A DNA stretch of 64,000 bases, from NCBI RefSeq assembly GCF_029211225.1, contig NZ_JARGEM010000008.1:1-64000 (forward strand). The letters are read 5' to 3'. The translations under genes were made by a program, and so were the position numbers. Shown here piece after piece: positions 17,134-25,642 of the stretch. The stretch is from Antiquaquibacter metalliresistens. Lineage in GTDB: Bacteria; Actinomycetota; Actinomycetes; Actinomycetales; Microbacteriaceae. The first letter of the stretch is position 1. Each line of letters begins with the position of its first letter. The notes under the pieces were generated by a model. That model was given only the letters and a program-made list of their open reading frames with translations, was not told the DNA's origin and searched no databases.

Positions 17134-17139
17134 TACGCT
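17134..17139 (+). promoter_or_regulatory. -10 element (TACGCT) for leaderless acyltransferase gene
   Basis: The hexamer ends 6 nt before the GTG at 17146, so this gene has its own promoter after the dehydrogenase stop. Confidence 0.55.
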
Positions 17140-17145
17140 GGTGTC

Positions 17146-17913
17146 GTGAAGTTCCAGCGTGAACCGGCGTACTCGGCCGCGATTGGCGCAGGCCTTGGGC
17201 TGTTCGGGGCGCTGCGCGTTCGCCGTGTCATCCGCGGGGCACAGAACATCCCGGATGTCGGCGGTGCCGTCATCGCAATGACGCACTTCGGGTATCTCGA
17301 GTTCGCGCTCGTCGAGTGGGCGACGTGGTCGCACAATCGGCGACGCATTCGGTTCATGGCGAAGAAGAGCGTCTTCGAGAAGCCCGTCGTCGGATCGCTC
17401 ATGCGCAGCATGCGGCACATTCCGGTCGACATGAAGGCCGGTGCCGATGCGTACGCCGCCGCCGTGAGCGCACTGCGTGCGGGGGAACTGATCGGCGTGT
17501 TTCCGGAGGCGGGCGTGAGCGCCTCGTTCGAGATCCGCGACTTCAAGACCGGAGCGGTGCGGCTCGCCGCGGAGGCCGGCGTGCCGGTGATCCCCGTCGC
17601 GGTGTGGGGCGGGCAGCGGCTGATGACGAAGAACCGCAAGATCCCGCTGCGCCAGCGGTTCGGCATCCCCGTGCACTTCGCGTTCGGCGAGCCGATCACG
17701 GTCACCGCGCAGGACGACGTCGCGGTCGCGACCGCGCGCCTGCGGCAGAGCATGACGCAGCTTCTCGCCGGTCTGCAGCGGGAGTACCCGCACGACGGCA
17801 CCGGGCAGTGGTGGCAGCCGAGGCACCTGGGCGGCACCGCTCCGACGCCCGCTGAGGCGGCGAAGGCGGATGCCGAGCGCGATCGACGACGCGAGCTCGC
17901 GCACCCCGACTAG
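17146..17913 (+). CDS. PlsC-like lysophospholipid acyltransferase with variant motif
   Basis: 255 residues from a GTG start. The PlsC fold is clear: an N-terminal hydrophobic stretch, GAVIAMTHFGYLEFALVEW, RFMAKKSVFEKP, IGVFPEAGVS and GVPVIPVAVWG. The usual catalytic HX4D reads H-FGYL-E, so the Asp is replaced by Glu, and the FPEG motif reads FPEA. The family transfers an acyl chain from acyl-CoA or acyl-ACP to a lysophospholipid at the membrane. A standard PlsC-like copy is encoded at 40672, so this one may have a different acceptor. Confidence 0.85.
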   Translation: MKFQREPAYSAAIGAGLGLFGALRVRRVIRGAQNIPDVGGAVIAMTHFGYLEFALVEWATWSHNRRRIRFMAKKSVFEKPVVGSLMRSMRHIPVDMKAGADAYAAAVSALRAGELIGVFPEAGVSASFEIRDFKTGAVRLAAEAGVPVIPVAVWGGQRLMTKNRKIPLRQRFGIPVHFAFGEPITVTAQDDVAVATARLRQSMTQLLAGLQREYPHDGTGQWWQPRHLGGTAPTPAEAAKADAERDRRRELAHPD

Positions 17914-17916
17914 CCG

Positions 17917-18894
17917 TCAGCGCGTCGAGGCGAGCAGCTCCACCGAGCGCAGGCGTTCCGCGACACCGGGCGCATGGTGCACGGTCATCAGCTCGTCCGC
18001 ACCCGTCTGCGCCACGAACTCGTCGAGGTATGCGGCCACGGCCTGCGGCGTGCCGACGGCGCTGTAGGTGAGCATCTGCTCGATCGCCGCCGCCTGCGGG
18101 GAGCGCAGGATGGCCTCCACCTGCTCATCGGTGAGGTCGCCGTCGCGGCCGAAGAAGCCGCGCACCCGCGCGCGGCGCACGATCTCGAGATTCGCGCGCG
18201 CGGCCTCATCAGTGTCGGCTGCGATGACGTTGACGCCCGCGATCACGTAGGGACGATCGAGTTGTGCCGAGGGGGTGAAGCGCTCACGGTAGATCCGGAT
18301 CGCCTCGTGCAGCGCCTGCGGAGCGAAGTGCGAGGCGAAGGCGTAGGGCAGCCCGAGCACCGCGGCGAGCTGTGCTCCGAAGGTGGAGGAACCGAGGATG
18401 TACAGGGGAACGTGCGTGCCCTGCCCCGGCACCGCGCGCACGCCGGGGATCGGGCTCTCGTCACTCAGCAGACCGCGCAGCTCCACGACGTCCTGGGGGA
18501 ACTGCTCGGCTCCGGCCGGATCGCGCCGCAGCGCGTGCGTCGTGCGCTGGTCGCTGCCGGGTGCCCGGCCCAGTCCGAGGTCGATGCGACCCGGATGCAG
18601 TTCCGCGAGGGTGCCGAACTGCTCGGCGATCACGAGCGGGGAGTGGTTCGGCAGCATGACGCCGCCGGCGCCGAGCCGGATCGTGCTCGTGTTGGCGGCG
18701 ATGTGGGCGATGAGCACCGCGGTCGCCGAGGACGCGATGGTCGGCATGCCGTGATGCTCGGCATACCAGACGCGTCGGTAGCCGGTGCGTTCGGCCAGTT
18801 GCGCGAGCGCGACACTGCCGGCGAAGCTCTCCGCGGCGGTTTCGCCCTCACCGATCGAGGCGAGATCGAGAATGGACAGGGGCACTGAGGTCAC
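17917..18894 (-). CDS. LLM-class flavin-dependent oxidoreductase (MsnO8-like)
   Basis: 325 residues starting at GTG. N-terminal [11 protein letters not shown], then [12 protein letters not shown] and [41 protein letters not shown], the standard block of the MupA/MsnO8-like luciferase group, followed by [16 protein letters not shown]. These residues line the flavin pocket. TACGAT lies 7 nt before the GTG. The gene ends 3 nt from the convergent acyltransferase gene. Confidence 0.9.
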   Translation of the reverse strand: MTSVPLSILDLASIGEGETAAESFAGSVALAQLAERTGYRRVWYAEHHGMPTIASSATAVLIAHIAANTSTIRLGAGGVMLPNHSPLVIAEQFGTLAELHPGRIDLGLGRAPGSDQRTTHALRRDPAGAEQFPQDVVELRGLLSDESPIPGVRAVPGQGTHVPLYILGSSTFGAQLAAVLGLPYAFASHFAPQALHEAIRIYRERFTPSAQLDRPYVIAGVNVIAADTDEAARANLEIVRRARVRGFFGRDGDLTDEQVEAILRSPQAAAIEQMLTYSAVGTPQAVAAYLDEFVAQTGADELMTVHHAPGVAERLRSVELLASTR

Positions 18895-18901
18895 GCTCCG
18901 A

Positions 18902-18907
18902 ATCGTA
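18902..18907 (-). promoter_or_regulatory. -10 element (TACGAT) for leaderless LLM gene
   Basis: On the minus strand the hexamer ends 7 nt before GTG 18894. Confidence 0.5.
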
Positions 18908-18933
18908 ACCCGCGATGCACACCTCGCCGGGGG

Positions 18934-19476
18934 TTACGCCCTCAGCGCAAGCTCCTGGCTCAGCCAGCGCTCGTACCTCGTCCACGGCTCATCCGCGCCG
19001 ATCACGGCGAGGTGCGCCTCGAGCTCGTCGGTGGCGCGGAACCACTCGGAACGCGGCATCCGCGACGCGGCGAACTGCTGGTGACGGCGGTGCTCCAGCT
19101 CGCGCCCGCCGCGCTCGAACCCGACCACCTCGTCGTGGGGCAGCGCCGCGATCCGCCGTCGGGGGTTCGCGGAGGTGCCGATCTTGATGCGCCCGCGAAA
19201 GCGCAGGTAGTAGACCACGTCGACGCGGGGCGGAGGCATCTCCGGTGCCGGCATCGCACCGACCCGCCACTCGCAGTGCGCGCACAGCCAGCCGCTCGGA
19301 TAGCGCACGCCGAGCCGCGAGCCGCAGGCGAGGCACGGCGATGGCAGCACGTCGGTGATACCGACGCGGCCCGCCACCCAGTCGTGGGCGGCGAGGAGGT
19401 GCTCGGTGCAGAGCTCGATCGGCGCGCCCCCGGCGCGGGGGAGGGGGCATCCCGCGATCGCGCAGCCGGTCGTCAT
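18934..19476 (-). CDS. Zinc-ribbon plus T5orf172/GIY-YIG-like domain protein
   Basis: 180 residues. The first 70 hold Cys/His pairs spaced like zinc ligands (C-x4-C, C-x-x-H, C-x-x-C, C-x-x-C). Residues about 85-160 resemble the T5orf172 type of GIY-YIG nuclease domain: VYYLRFRGRIKIGTSANPRRRIAAL, an E near the middle (RELEHRRHQQF) and SEWFRATDELEAHL. Related proteins occur in phages and as bacterial DNA-associated factors; activity here is untested. It diverges from the P-ATPase with only 46 bp between start codons. Confidence 0.75.
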   Translation of the reverse strand: MTTGCAIAGCPLPRAGGAPIELCTEHLLAAHDWVAGRVGITDVLPSPCLACGSRLGVRYPSGWLCAHCEWRVGAMPAPEMPPPRVDVVYYLRFRGRIKIGTSANPRRRIAALPHDEVVGFERGGRELEHRRHQQFAASRMPRSEWFRATDELEAHLAVIGADEPWTRYERWLSQELALRA

Positions 19477-19482
19477 GCCCGC

Positions 19483-19516
19483 AGCCTAGGCAGCACCGCC
19501 GACCCCCGGTTAGCGT
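19483..19516. promoter_or_regulatory. Back-to-back leaderless promoters
   Basis: TAGGCT on the minus strand (19483-19488) lies 6 nt before ATG 19476, and TAGCGT on the plus strand (19511-19516) lies 6 nt before ATG 19523. With so little space the two -35 regions must interleave. Confidence 0.6.
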
Positions 19517-19522
19517 GAAGCC

Positions 19523-22327
19523 ATGACTCCCACGGATCCCTCACTTCGCGAGCCGTCGGAGATCGCAGTGGCGCTGGGCGTCGACCCGGCCGTCGGACTC
19601 ACCCAGGCGGAGGCGGACCGTCGGCTCGAGGCCGATGGTCCCAACGAGTTGCGCGCACAGCGGCCGGTGCCCGCGTGGCGCCGCCTGCTGTCGCAGTTCA
19701 ACGATCCGCTCGTGTTTCTGCTGCTCGCGGCGGTCGCCGTGTCGGTCACCGCCTGGATCGTCGAAGGCGCCGAGGGCGTTCCGATCGACGCGATCGTGAT
19801 CGCGGTGATCGTGCTGGTGAACGCGGTGATCGGTTTCGTGCAGGAGGCTCGCGCGGCCGACGCGGTCCGGGCGCTCAGCGCGATGACGGCGGCGGTGTCG
19901 ACGGTGCTGCGCGACGGTCGACTGGTGACGGTGCCATCCGCCCAGCTCGTGGTCGGCGACGTGCTCGTGCTCGGCGAGGGGGATGCGGTGGGGGCGGACG
20001 CGCGCCTGTTCGTGGCGAACGCGCTCCGCGTGGGCGAGGCATCGCTCACGGGGGAGAGCCAGCCGACGAGCAAGCACACCGCCGCACTCGCCGCCGTGGC
20101 GTCGCTCGGCGACCGCATCGACATGGTGTTCAAGGGCACCGCCGTGGTGCAGGGTTCGGCGCGGGCCATCGTCACGGGCACCGGGATGGCCACCGAGATG
20201 GGCAGGATCGCCGGCCTGCTGGAGGCGACCGTCGAGCAGCCAACGCCGCTGCAGCGCGAAGTCGGTCGGATCGGTCGCACCCTCGGGGTTGCGGTGACGG
20301 CGATCGCCCTCGTCGTGATGATCACGATCGGCCTCGTGAACGGCGTCGATTCGCTCGACGATCTGGTGATCATCCTGCTGCTCGGGGTTTCGCTCGCCGT
20401 CGCGGCGGTGCCGGAGGGACTGCCGGCGATCCTCTCGCTCGTGCTCGCGATCGGCGTGCAACGGCTCGCGCGCCGCAACGCGATCGTGAAGCAGCTCGAC
20501 TCGGTCGAGACGCTCGGTTCGGCCTCGGTGATCTGCTCCGACAAGACCGGAACCCTCACCCGCAACGAGATGACGATCGAGCGCATCCGAACGCACAGCG
20601 GCGAGTTCGTCGTCAGCGGCACCGGCTACCGCCCGGAGGGCGCGGTGACGCGGGATGGGCAGCCCCTCACCGACGACGAACTCGCGGAAGCGCAACTGGT
20701 GCTGGGTGCAGGCAGCATCGCCGGCAATGCGCGGCTGACCGAGCACGAGGGGCAGTGGACCGTGCACGGCGACCCCACGGAGGCCGCGTTCCTGGTCGCC
20801 GCGGGCAAGCTCGACGGCACCGGCGAGCACATCGCGCTCTGGGAGCGGCAGGCCGAGTTCCCCTTCGACTCGCAGCGCAAGATGATGTCCACCCTCAATC
20901 GGCGACGCGACGACGGCAGCATGCTCGTCTTCACGAAGGGCGCACCGGATGTGCTGCTCATGCACTGCACGCGCCTGCAGGTCGGTCGCGAGTCGGTGCC
21001 GCTTTCGCCGACGGACCGCGCCCGCGCGCATCGGGACATCGAGCACCTCTCCGGCCTGGCCTACCGCACCCTCGGAATCGCCTACCGGCCGCTCACCGAG
21101 GTCGACGGCAGCGACCCCGAGCACGACCTGGTCTACGTGGGCGTCGTCGGCATCATCGACCCGCCACGCGCCGAGGTGCGTGCGGCGATCGCCGAGGCGC
21201 AGCGGGCGGGCATCCGGGTCGTCATGATCACCGGCGACCACCCGGCCACGGCGAGTCGTATCGCCGCCGACCTCGGCATCGTCCGCGAGCATGCTCCGGT
21301 GCTGACCGGTGCCGAGCTCTCCGCGTTCGACGAAGCCGCGCTCGCTGCCGCGGTGCAGAGCGTCTCGGTGTACGCGCGCGTGGATCCGGAGCACAAGCTG
21401 CGACTCGTCGACGCGCTGCACGCCGCCGGCGAGGTGGTGGCGATGACCGGCGACGGCGTCAACGACGCCCCGGCGCTGAAGGCCGCCGACATCGGGATCG
21501 CCATGGGCATCACCGGCACGGAGGTCACCAAGCAGGCGGCGCGCATGATCCTCGCCGACGACGACTTCGCGACGATCGTCGCCGCGGTGCGTCAGGGCCG
21601 GGTGATCTTCGACAACATCCGCAAGTTCCTGCGCTACCTGCTCTCGTCGAACATGGGCGAGGTGCTGACCGTCTTCCTCGGCGTCGTGTTCGCTGGCGTG
21701 CTCGGTCTCACGGGCGCGAGCGCCGATGCGATCGCGCTGCCGCTGCTGGCGACCCAGATCCTCTGGATCAACCTGGTGACCGACTCCGGTCCGGCGCTCG
21801 CGATGGGGGTCGATCCCGAGGTGGACGACGTGATGGCGCGGCCACCGCGCGCCGCGGGTGAGCGGGCGATCGGCGCCGCGATGTGGGCGGGCATCGTCGC
21901 GATGGGCGTGGTCATGGCGCTCGTCACCCTGTTCTCGCTCGACCTCTGGCTGCCCGGCGGTCTGGTCGACGGCGGCGAGACCATCGACGTCGCGCGTACG
22001 GCCGCGTTCACCACGCTGGTCTTCGCGCAGCTGTTCAACGCGTTGAACGCGCGATCGGGCACGCTGACCGCCTTCCGCGGCGTGTTCGCGAATCGGTGGC
22101 TGTGGGGCGCGATCCTGTTGGCGGTCGGGCTGCAGGTCGCCGTGGTGCACGTGCCGGCGCTGCAGGTGGCCTTCGGCACCGCGCCGCTCAACCCGATCCA
22201 TTGGGCCGTGTGCCTCGCGCTCGCCTCGGTGGTGCTCTGGTACGAGGAGGCGCGCAAGGCCGTGTCACGCCTGCGGCATCGGCGAGCCTCGCGCCTCGCG
22301 AAGCCGCGTGGCACGATGGCTGCATGA
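19523..22327 (+). CDS. Ca2+-type P-type ATPase (P2 class)
   Basis: 934 residues. The N-terminal domain (GLTQAEADRRLEADGPNEL) precedes paired helices. TGES lies at 176-179, the phosphorylated Asp at 340 in DKTGTLT, and the hinge as MTGDGVNDAPALK. The helix 4 motif is P-E-G-L-P; helix 5 has N-M-G-E-V and helix 6 N-L-V-T-D, which match the calcium-coordinating N-x-x-E and N-x-x-T-D of SERCA-like pumps. It should export Ca2+ (or possibly Mn2+) at the cell membrane with ATP. Its stop overlaps the next start (ATGA). Confidence 0.93.
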   Translation: MTPTDPSLREPSEIAVALGVDPAVGLTQAEADRRLEADGPNELRAQRPVPAWRRLLSQFNDPLVFLLLAAVAVSVTAWIVEGAEGVPIDAIVIAVIVLVNAVIGFVQEARAADAVRALSAMTAAVSTVLRDGRLVTVPSAQLVVGDVLVLGEGDAVGADARLFVANALRVGEASLTGESQPTSKHTAALAAVASLGDRIDMVFKGTAVVQGSARAIVTGTGMATEMGRIAGLLEATVEQPTPLQREVGRIGRTLGVAVTAIALVVMITIGLVNGVDSLDDLVIILLLGVSLAVAAVPEGLPAILSLVLAIGVQRLARRNAIVKQLDSVETLGSASVICSDKTGTLTRNEMTIERIRTHSGEFVVSGTGYRPEGAVTRDGQPLTDDELAEAQLVLGAGSIAGNARLTEHEGQWTVHGDPTEAAFLVAAGKLDGTGEHIALWERQAEFPFDSQRKMMSTLNRRRDDGSMLVFTKGAPDVLLMHCTRLQVGRESVPLSPTDRARAHRDIEHLSGLAYRTLGIAYRPLTEVDGSDPEHDLVYVGVVGIIDPPRAEVRAAIAEAQRAGIRVVMITGDHPATASRIAADLGIVREHAPVLTGAELSAFDEAALAAAVQSVSVYARVDPEHKLRLVDALHAAGEVVAMTGDGVNDAPALKAADIGIAMGITGTEVTKQAARMILADDDFATIVAAVRQGRVIFDNIRKFLRYLLSSNMGEVLTVFLGVVFAGVLGLTGASADAIALPLLATQILWINLVTDSGPALAMGVDPEVDDVMARPPRAAGERAIGAAMWAGIVAMGVVMALVTLFSLDLWLPGGLVDGGETIDVARTAAFTTLVFAQLFNALNARSGTLTAFRGVFANRWLWGAILLAVGLQVAVVHVPALQVAFGTAPLNPIHWAVCLALASVVLWYEEARKAVSRLRHRRASRLAKPRGTMAA

Positions 22328-22893
22328 GCCACGCACTCCACATCACCGGTGACGCCGCGGCCGACGAGTTGCTCACCGACGACCCGCTCGCCCTGCTCAT
22401 CGGCATGCTGCTGGACCAGCAGGTGCCGATGGAGACCGCGTTCGCCGGTCCCGCGAAGCTCCGCGATCGGCTCGGATCCCTGGATGCCGCGACCATCGCC
22501 GCCATGGATCCGGTCGCCTTCGGCGAGGTGATGAAGCAGTCGCCGTCCGTGCACCGCTTCCCGGGGTCGATGGGGGAGCGGGTGCAGGCCCTGTGCGCCG
22601 CGGTGGTCTCCGAGTGGGGCGGCGATGCCTCCGCGATCTGGACCCGCGGCGACCCGGACGGCGCCGAGATCCTCAAGCGCCTCAAGGCCCTGCCGGGCTT
22701 CGGCGACCAGAAGGCGCGCATCTTCCTGGCGCTGCTCGGCAAGCAGGTCGGGCTCGAGGCCCCCGGCTGGCGGGAGGCGGCGGGGGACTACGGCAGCGAG
22801 GGCTACCGCTCGGTCGCGGACATCGTCGATGCGGCATCCTTGGCGAAGGTGCGCGAGCACAAGAAGGCCATGAAGGCGGCCGCGAAGGCATGA
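22324..22893 (+). CDS. HhH-GPD-type base-excision repair-like protein
   Basis: 189 residues starting in an ATGA overlap with the ATPase. The fold is that of the HhH-GPD glycosylases: an LLIGMLLDQQVPMETAF helix and the helix-hairpin-helix around LKALPGFGDQKARIFLALLG, where the hairpin is PGFG. The four Cys of the Fe-S cluster loop are not present, and a lysine follows the hairpin where bifunctional enzymes often carry catalytic residues. Many genomes label this family '(Fe-S) cluster assembly'; the HhH assignment is better supported by sequence. Substrate unknown. Confidence 0.78.
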   Translation: MSHALHITGDAAADELLTDDPLALLIGMLLDQQVPMETAFAGPAKLRDRLGSLDAATIAAMDPVAFGEVMKQSPSVHRFPGSMGERVQALCAAVVSEWGGDASAIWTRGDPDGAEILKRLKALPGFGDQKARIFLALLGKQVGLEAPGWREAAGDYGSEGYRSVADIVDAASLAKVREHKKAMKAAAKA

Positions 22894-23384
22894 ACGAGAC
22901 GGCCGAGCAGATCATCGCTGCGCTCGGGCTCGCCCCGGCGCAGACCTGCGGCTTCACCCGCGTGAGCTTTGCCACCGAGATCGAGACGGATGCCCTGCCT
23001 GCGCCGTTCGCCGCACCCCGCCCGATCGGCACCGCCCTGTACTTTCTCGTCACCCCGGAGGCACCCGTGCGGCCGCACCGGATCCGCAACGATCAGCTCT
23101 ACCACTACTACCGCGGGGAGCCGCTCGAGCTCCTGCTGCTGCACGGTCACGGTCGCACCGAACGCGTCACCATGGGCCCCGACCTCGCCGCAGGCCAGCA
23201 CGTGCAGTTCTTCATCCCCGGCGGCACGTTCCACACCGCCCGGGTCGGCGGTGGGTGGTTCCTGGGCGGCAGCACGGAGTGGCCCGGGGTGGTGCCGGCG
23301 GATGTCGAACTCGGCGACGTCGAGATGCTGGCGGCGCGGCATCCGGACGTCGCCGACACGATCCGGCAGAACGCGCTCGCCTGA
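22890..23384 (+). CDS. Cupin_5 (DUF985) family protein
   Basis: 164 residues, coupled to the HhH gene by ATGA. Landmarks: GTALYFLVTPEAPVRPHRIRNDQLYHYYRGEPLELLLLHG, then HVQFFIPGGTFHTARVGGGWFLGGSTEWPGV, the two halves of a single cupin barrel. The family is widespread in bacteria, including many sugar-related genes, but has no agreed reaction. No secretion signal. Confidence 0.85.
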   Translation: MNETAEQIIAALGLAPAQTCGFTRVSFATEIETDALPAPFAAPRPIGTALYFLVTPEAPVRPHRIRNDQLYHYYRGEPLELLLLHGHGRTERVTMGPDLAAGQHVQFFIPGGTFHTARVGGGWFLGGSTEWPGVVPADVELGDVEMLAARHPDVADTIRQNALA

Positions 23385-23396
23385 ACGCGGGACCAC

Positions 23397-23402
23397 TAGC
23401 AT
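23397..23402 (+). promoter_or_regulatory. -10 element (TAGCAT) for leaderless Pr6Pr gene
   Basis: Ends 6 nt before GTG 23409. Confidence 0.5.
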
Positions 23403-23408
23403 TCGAGC

Positions 23409-24086
23409 GTGAGAATTCTCTTCGCCATTCTGCGCGTGCTCGTCGCTGGCGCCGTCGTCGCCGCCATCGTCGCCCAACTGATCCGAAGCATCGAGAACTG
23501 GACCGCCGCCGGGGTGAAGAACATGCCGCTGGCGATCGTGAACTTCTTCAGCTTCTTCACCATCGAATCGAACGTCGCGACCGTGGTGATACTGCTCATC
23601 GGCGCCGCGCTGCTGGTCACCCGCAAGGGCGCGGACCCGCACTGGTTCACGGTGCTGCACGGCGCGATCGTGACCTACATGGTCGTCACCGGGGTCGTCT
23701 ACAACCTGTTGCTTCGCAACGTCGAGCTGCCGCAGGGTGCCACCGTGCCGTGGTCCAACGAGATCCTGCACGTCGTGGCACCGATCTGGATGCTGCTGGA
23801 CTGGGTCCTCGCTCCCGGGCGCAGTCCGATCTCGTGGCGCGCGCTCTGGGGCTACCTCGTGTTCCCGATCGTCTGGGTGATCTACACGCTGGTGCGTGGC
23901 CCGTTCACCCCGAACGAGCTCAAGGGGGAGCCGTACTGGTATCCCTACCCCTTCCTGAACCCGCACCTCTCGCCCAACGGCTATCTCTCGGTGGCGTTCT
24001 ACGTGATCATGATCGCGGCGATCATCGGGCTCGCGGCCGCGGGTGTGATCTGGGTCTCGAAGCGCAAAGCCATCCTCAAGGGCTGA
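23409..24086 (+). CDS. Pr6Pr-family membrane protein
   Basis: 225 residues with six hydrophobic helices. The Pr6Pr hallmarks are FFSFFTIESNVATVVIL, HGAIVTYMVVTGVVYNLLL, ILHVVAPIWMLLDWVL and the outer loop WYPYPFLNP. Role not established. Confidence 0.88.
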   Translation: MRILFAILRVLVAGAVVAAIVAQLIRSIENWTAAGVKNMPLAIVNFFSFFTIESNVATVVILLIGAALLVTRKGADPHWFTVLHGAIVTYMVVTGVVYNLLLRNVELPQGATVPWSNEILHVVAPIWMLLDWVLAPGRSPISWRALWGYLVFPIVWVIYTLVRGPFTPNELKGEPYWYPYPFLNPHLSPNGYLSVAFYVIMIAAIIGLAAAGVIWVSKRKAILKG

Positions 24087-24095
24087 ACCGCCCGA

Positions 24096-24101
24096 TAGTC
24101 T
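24096..24101 (+). promoter_or_regulatory. -10 element (TAGTCT) for leaderless flotillin gene
   Basis: Ends 7 nt before ATG 24109, and points to that start rather than TTG 24103. Confidence 0.5.
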
Positions 24102-24108
24102 CTTGGGC

Positions 24109-25635
24109 ATGCCTCAGTTCCTGCTCGACCCCCTGACCAATCTCGTCGTCTGGGGCGCGGTGATCCTCGTCGCGATCATCGTGCTCGTGGTGATCCTGCG
24201 CAGCATCAAGGTGGCCAAGCCCGACGAGGCGATCATCGTCACCTCGCGCCAGCGCGCCCTCAAGCAGGGTCAGGTGGAGACGGAGAACGCGGGTCAGCGC
24301 GTCGTCTTCGGCTCGCGCGTCTTCGTCAAGCCGATCGTCGAGGCGTATTTCAAGCTGAGCCTGCGCAGCCGTCAGCTCAACGTGCAGGCCACCGCGCAGA
24401 CGCGTGACGCGATCACGATTCGCGTGAACGCCGTCGCCGTCGTCAAGGTCGGCGGCTCGGAGTCGATGGTGCGTGCCGCCGCCCAGCGCTTCCTCAATCA
24501 GCAGGACCAGATCGAGACCTCCACCGAGGAGGTGCTGAGCGGATCGGTGCGCTCGATCGTCGGCCAGCTGACGGTCACCGAGATCATCACCAATCGTTCC
24601 GCGTTGCAGGGCCAGGTGCTCGAGGCGGTGCGCGAGTCGCTCGACGTGCAGGGACTGACGATCGACACCCTGCAGATCAAGGAGATCGACGACGACAACG
24701 GCTACATCAAGGATCTCGGGCGTGCCGAAGCGGCGCGCGTGAAGCAGGTCGCGGAGATCGCCGAGTCGGTGGCGCGGCAGGCATCCGAGGAGGCTCGCAT
24801 CGCCGCCGACCAGGCCGTCGCCGAATCGCAGCGCAAGCTCGACCTGCGCAACGCGGAGATCCAGAAGGAGACCGACAAGGCGCGCGCCGAGGCCGCCGCA
24901 GCGGCTCCGCTCGCCGAGGCGATCGCCCAGCAGGAGGTCGTCGCCCAGCAGGAGCTCACGGCGGGCAAGCGCGTCGGCCTGCGCAAGCAGGAGCTCGACG
25001 CCGAGATCCGCGCGGTCGCCGACGCTGAGGCGTATGCCATGGAGAAGCGCGCCCAGGCGGATGCCGCCGCGGCCGTCGCTGCGGCGAACGCCGATCGCGA
25101 CGCACGTCGCTCCGCCGCTGAGGCGATCGAAGCGGAGGGTCTCGCCGAGCGCAACCGCCGACGCAGCGCCGCCGAAGCCCTCGAGGCCGAGGGTGTCGCG
25201 GAGAAGAACCGCCGCATCGCGGCCGCAGACGCACTCGCCGCGGAAGGTGATGCCGAGGCCGCGGCGATTCGCGCTCGCGGCGCCGCGGAGGCGGACTCCA
25301 CCAAGGCGAAGGCCGATGCGCTGGCTGCGGGGGCCGCCGATCTGCTGCGTCAGCAGGTGATCGGCCAGCTGCCCGAGATCGTGCGCGCGGCATCCGAACC
25401 GCTGTCTTCGATCGGCAGCATGACCGTGATCTCCTCCGACGGCAGCGGCACGGATCAGGTCGGCCAGAACGTGGCGGGACAGCTCACCACGGTCAACCAG
25501 ATCCTGAAGGATCTCGTCGGCATCGACATCTCGGAGATCGTCACCGGTCGGGCGACCGGCCGCGCGGTCGGTGAGGGGATCGCCGAGTCGGCACCGAAGC
25601 GCGCGTCCAGGGCGAAGGCCGAGCCGGGCGCCTGA
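24109..25635 (+). CDS. Flotillin-like SPFH protein
   Basis: 508 residues. One N-terminal transmembrane helix (VVWGAVILVAIIVLVVIL) is followed by the SPFH/band 7 domain (AIIVTSRQRAL to about residue 190) and a long alanine/glutamate coiled-coil. Near residues 320-410 lie about three imperfect 20-residue repeats around R-x-x-A-A-E-A-L-x-A-E-G-x-A-E-x-N-R-R. Flotillins oligomerise at the membrane and organise lipid domains. The C-terminal tail is Gly/Thr/Ala-rich. It is convergent with the epimerase gene, 7 nt away. Confidence 0.9.
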   Translation: MPQFLLDPLTNLVVWGAVILVAIIVLVVILRSIKVAKPDEAIIVTSRQRALKQGQVETENAGQRVVFGSRVFVKPIVEAYFKLSLRSRQLNVQATAQTRDAITIRVNAVAVVKVGGSESMVRAAAQRFLNQQDQIETSTEEVLSGSVRSIVGQLTVTEIITNRSALQGQVLEAVRESLDVQGLTIDTLQIKEIDDDNGYIKDLGRAEAARVKQVAEIAESVARQASEEARIAADQAVAESQRKLDLRNAEIQKETDKARAEAAAAAPLAEAIAQQEVVAQQELTAGKRVGLRKQELDAEIRAVADAEAYAMEKRAQADAAAAVAAANADRDARRSAAEAIEAEGLAERNRRRSAAEALEAEGVAEKNRRIAAADALAAEGDAEAAAIRARGAAEADSTKAKADALAAGAADLLRQQVIGQLPEIVRAASEPLSSIGSMTVISSDGSGTDQVGQNVAGQLTTVNQILKDLVGIDISEIVTGRATGRAVGEGIAESAPKRASRAKAEPGA

Positions 25636-25642
25636 GCTGCGC

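Noticed and set aside
19541-22201. 886-codon open frame on the minus strand
   Set aside because: It lies wholly antisense to the P-type ATPase. Its composition is Arg/Gly/His/Asp-rich without any fold motif, a usual artefact of very GC-rich coding DNA.
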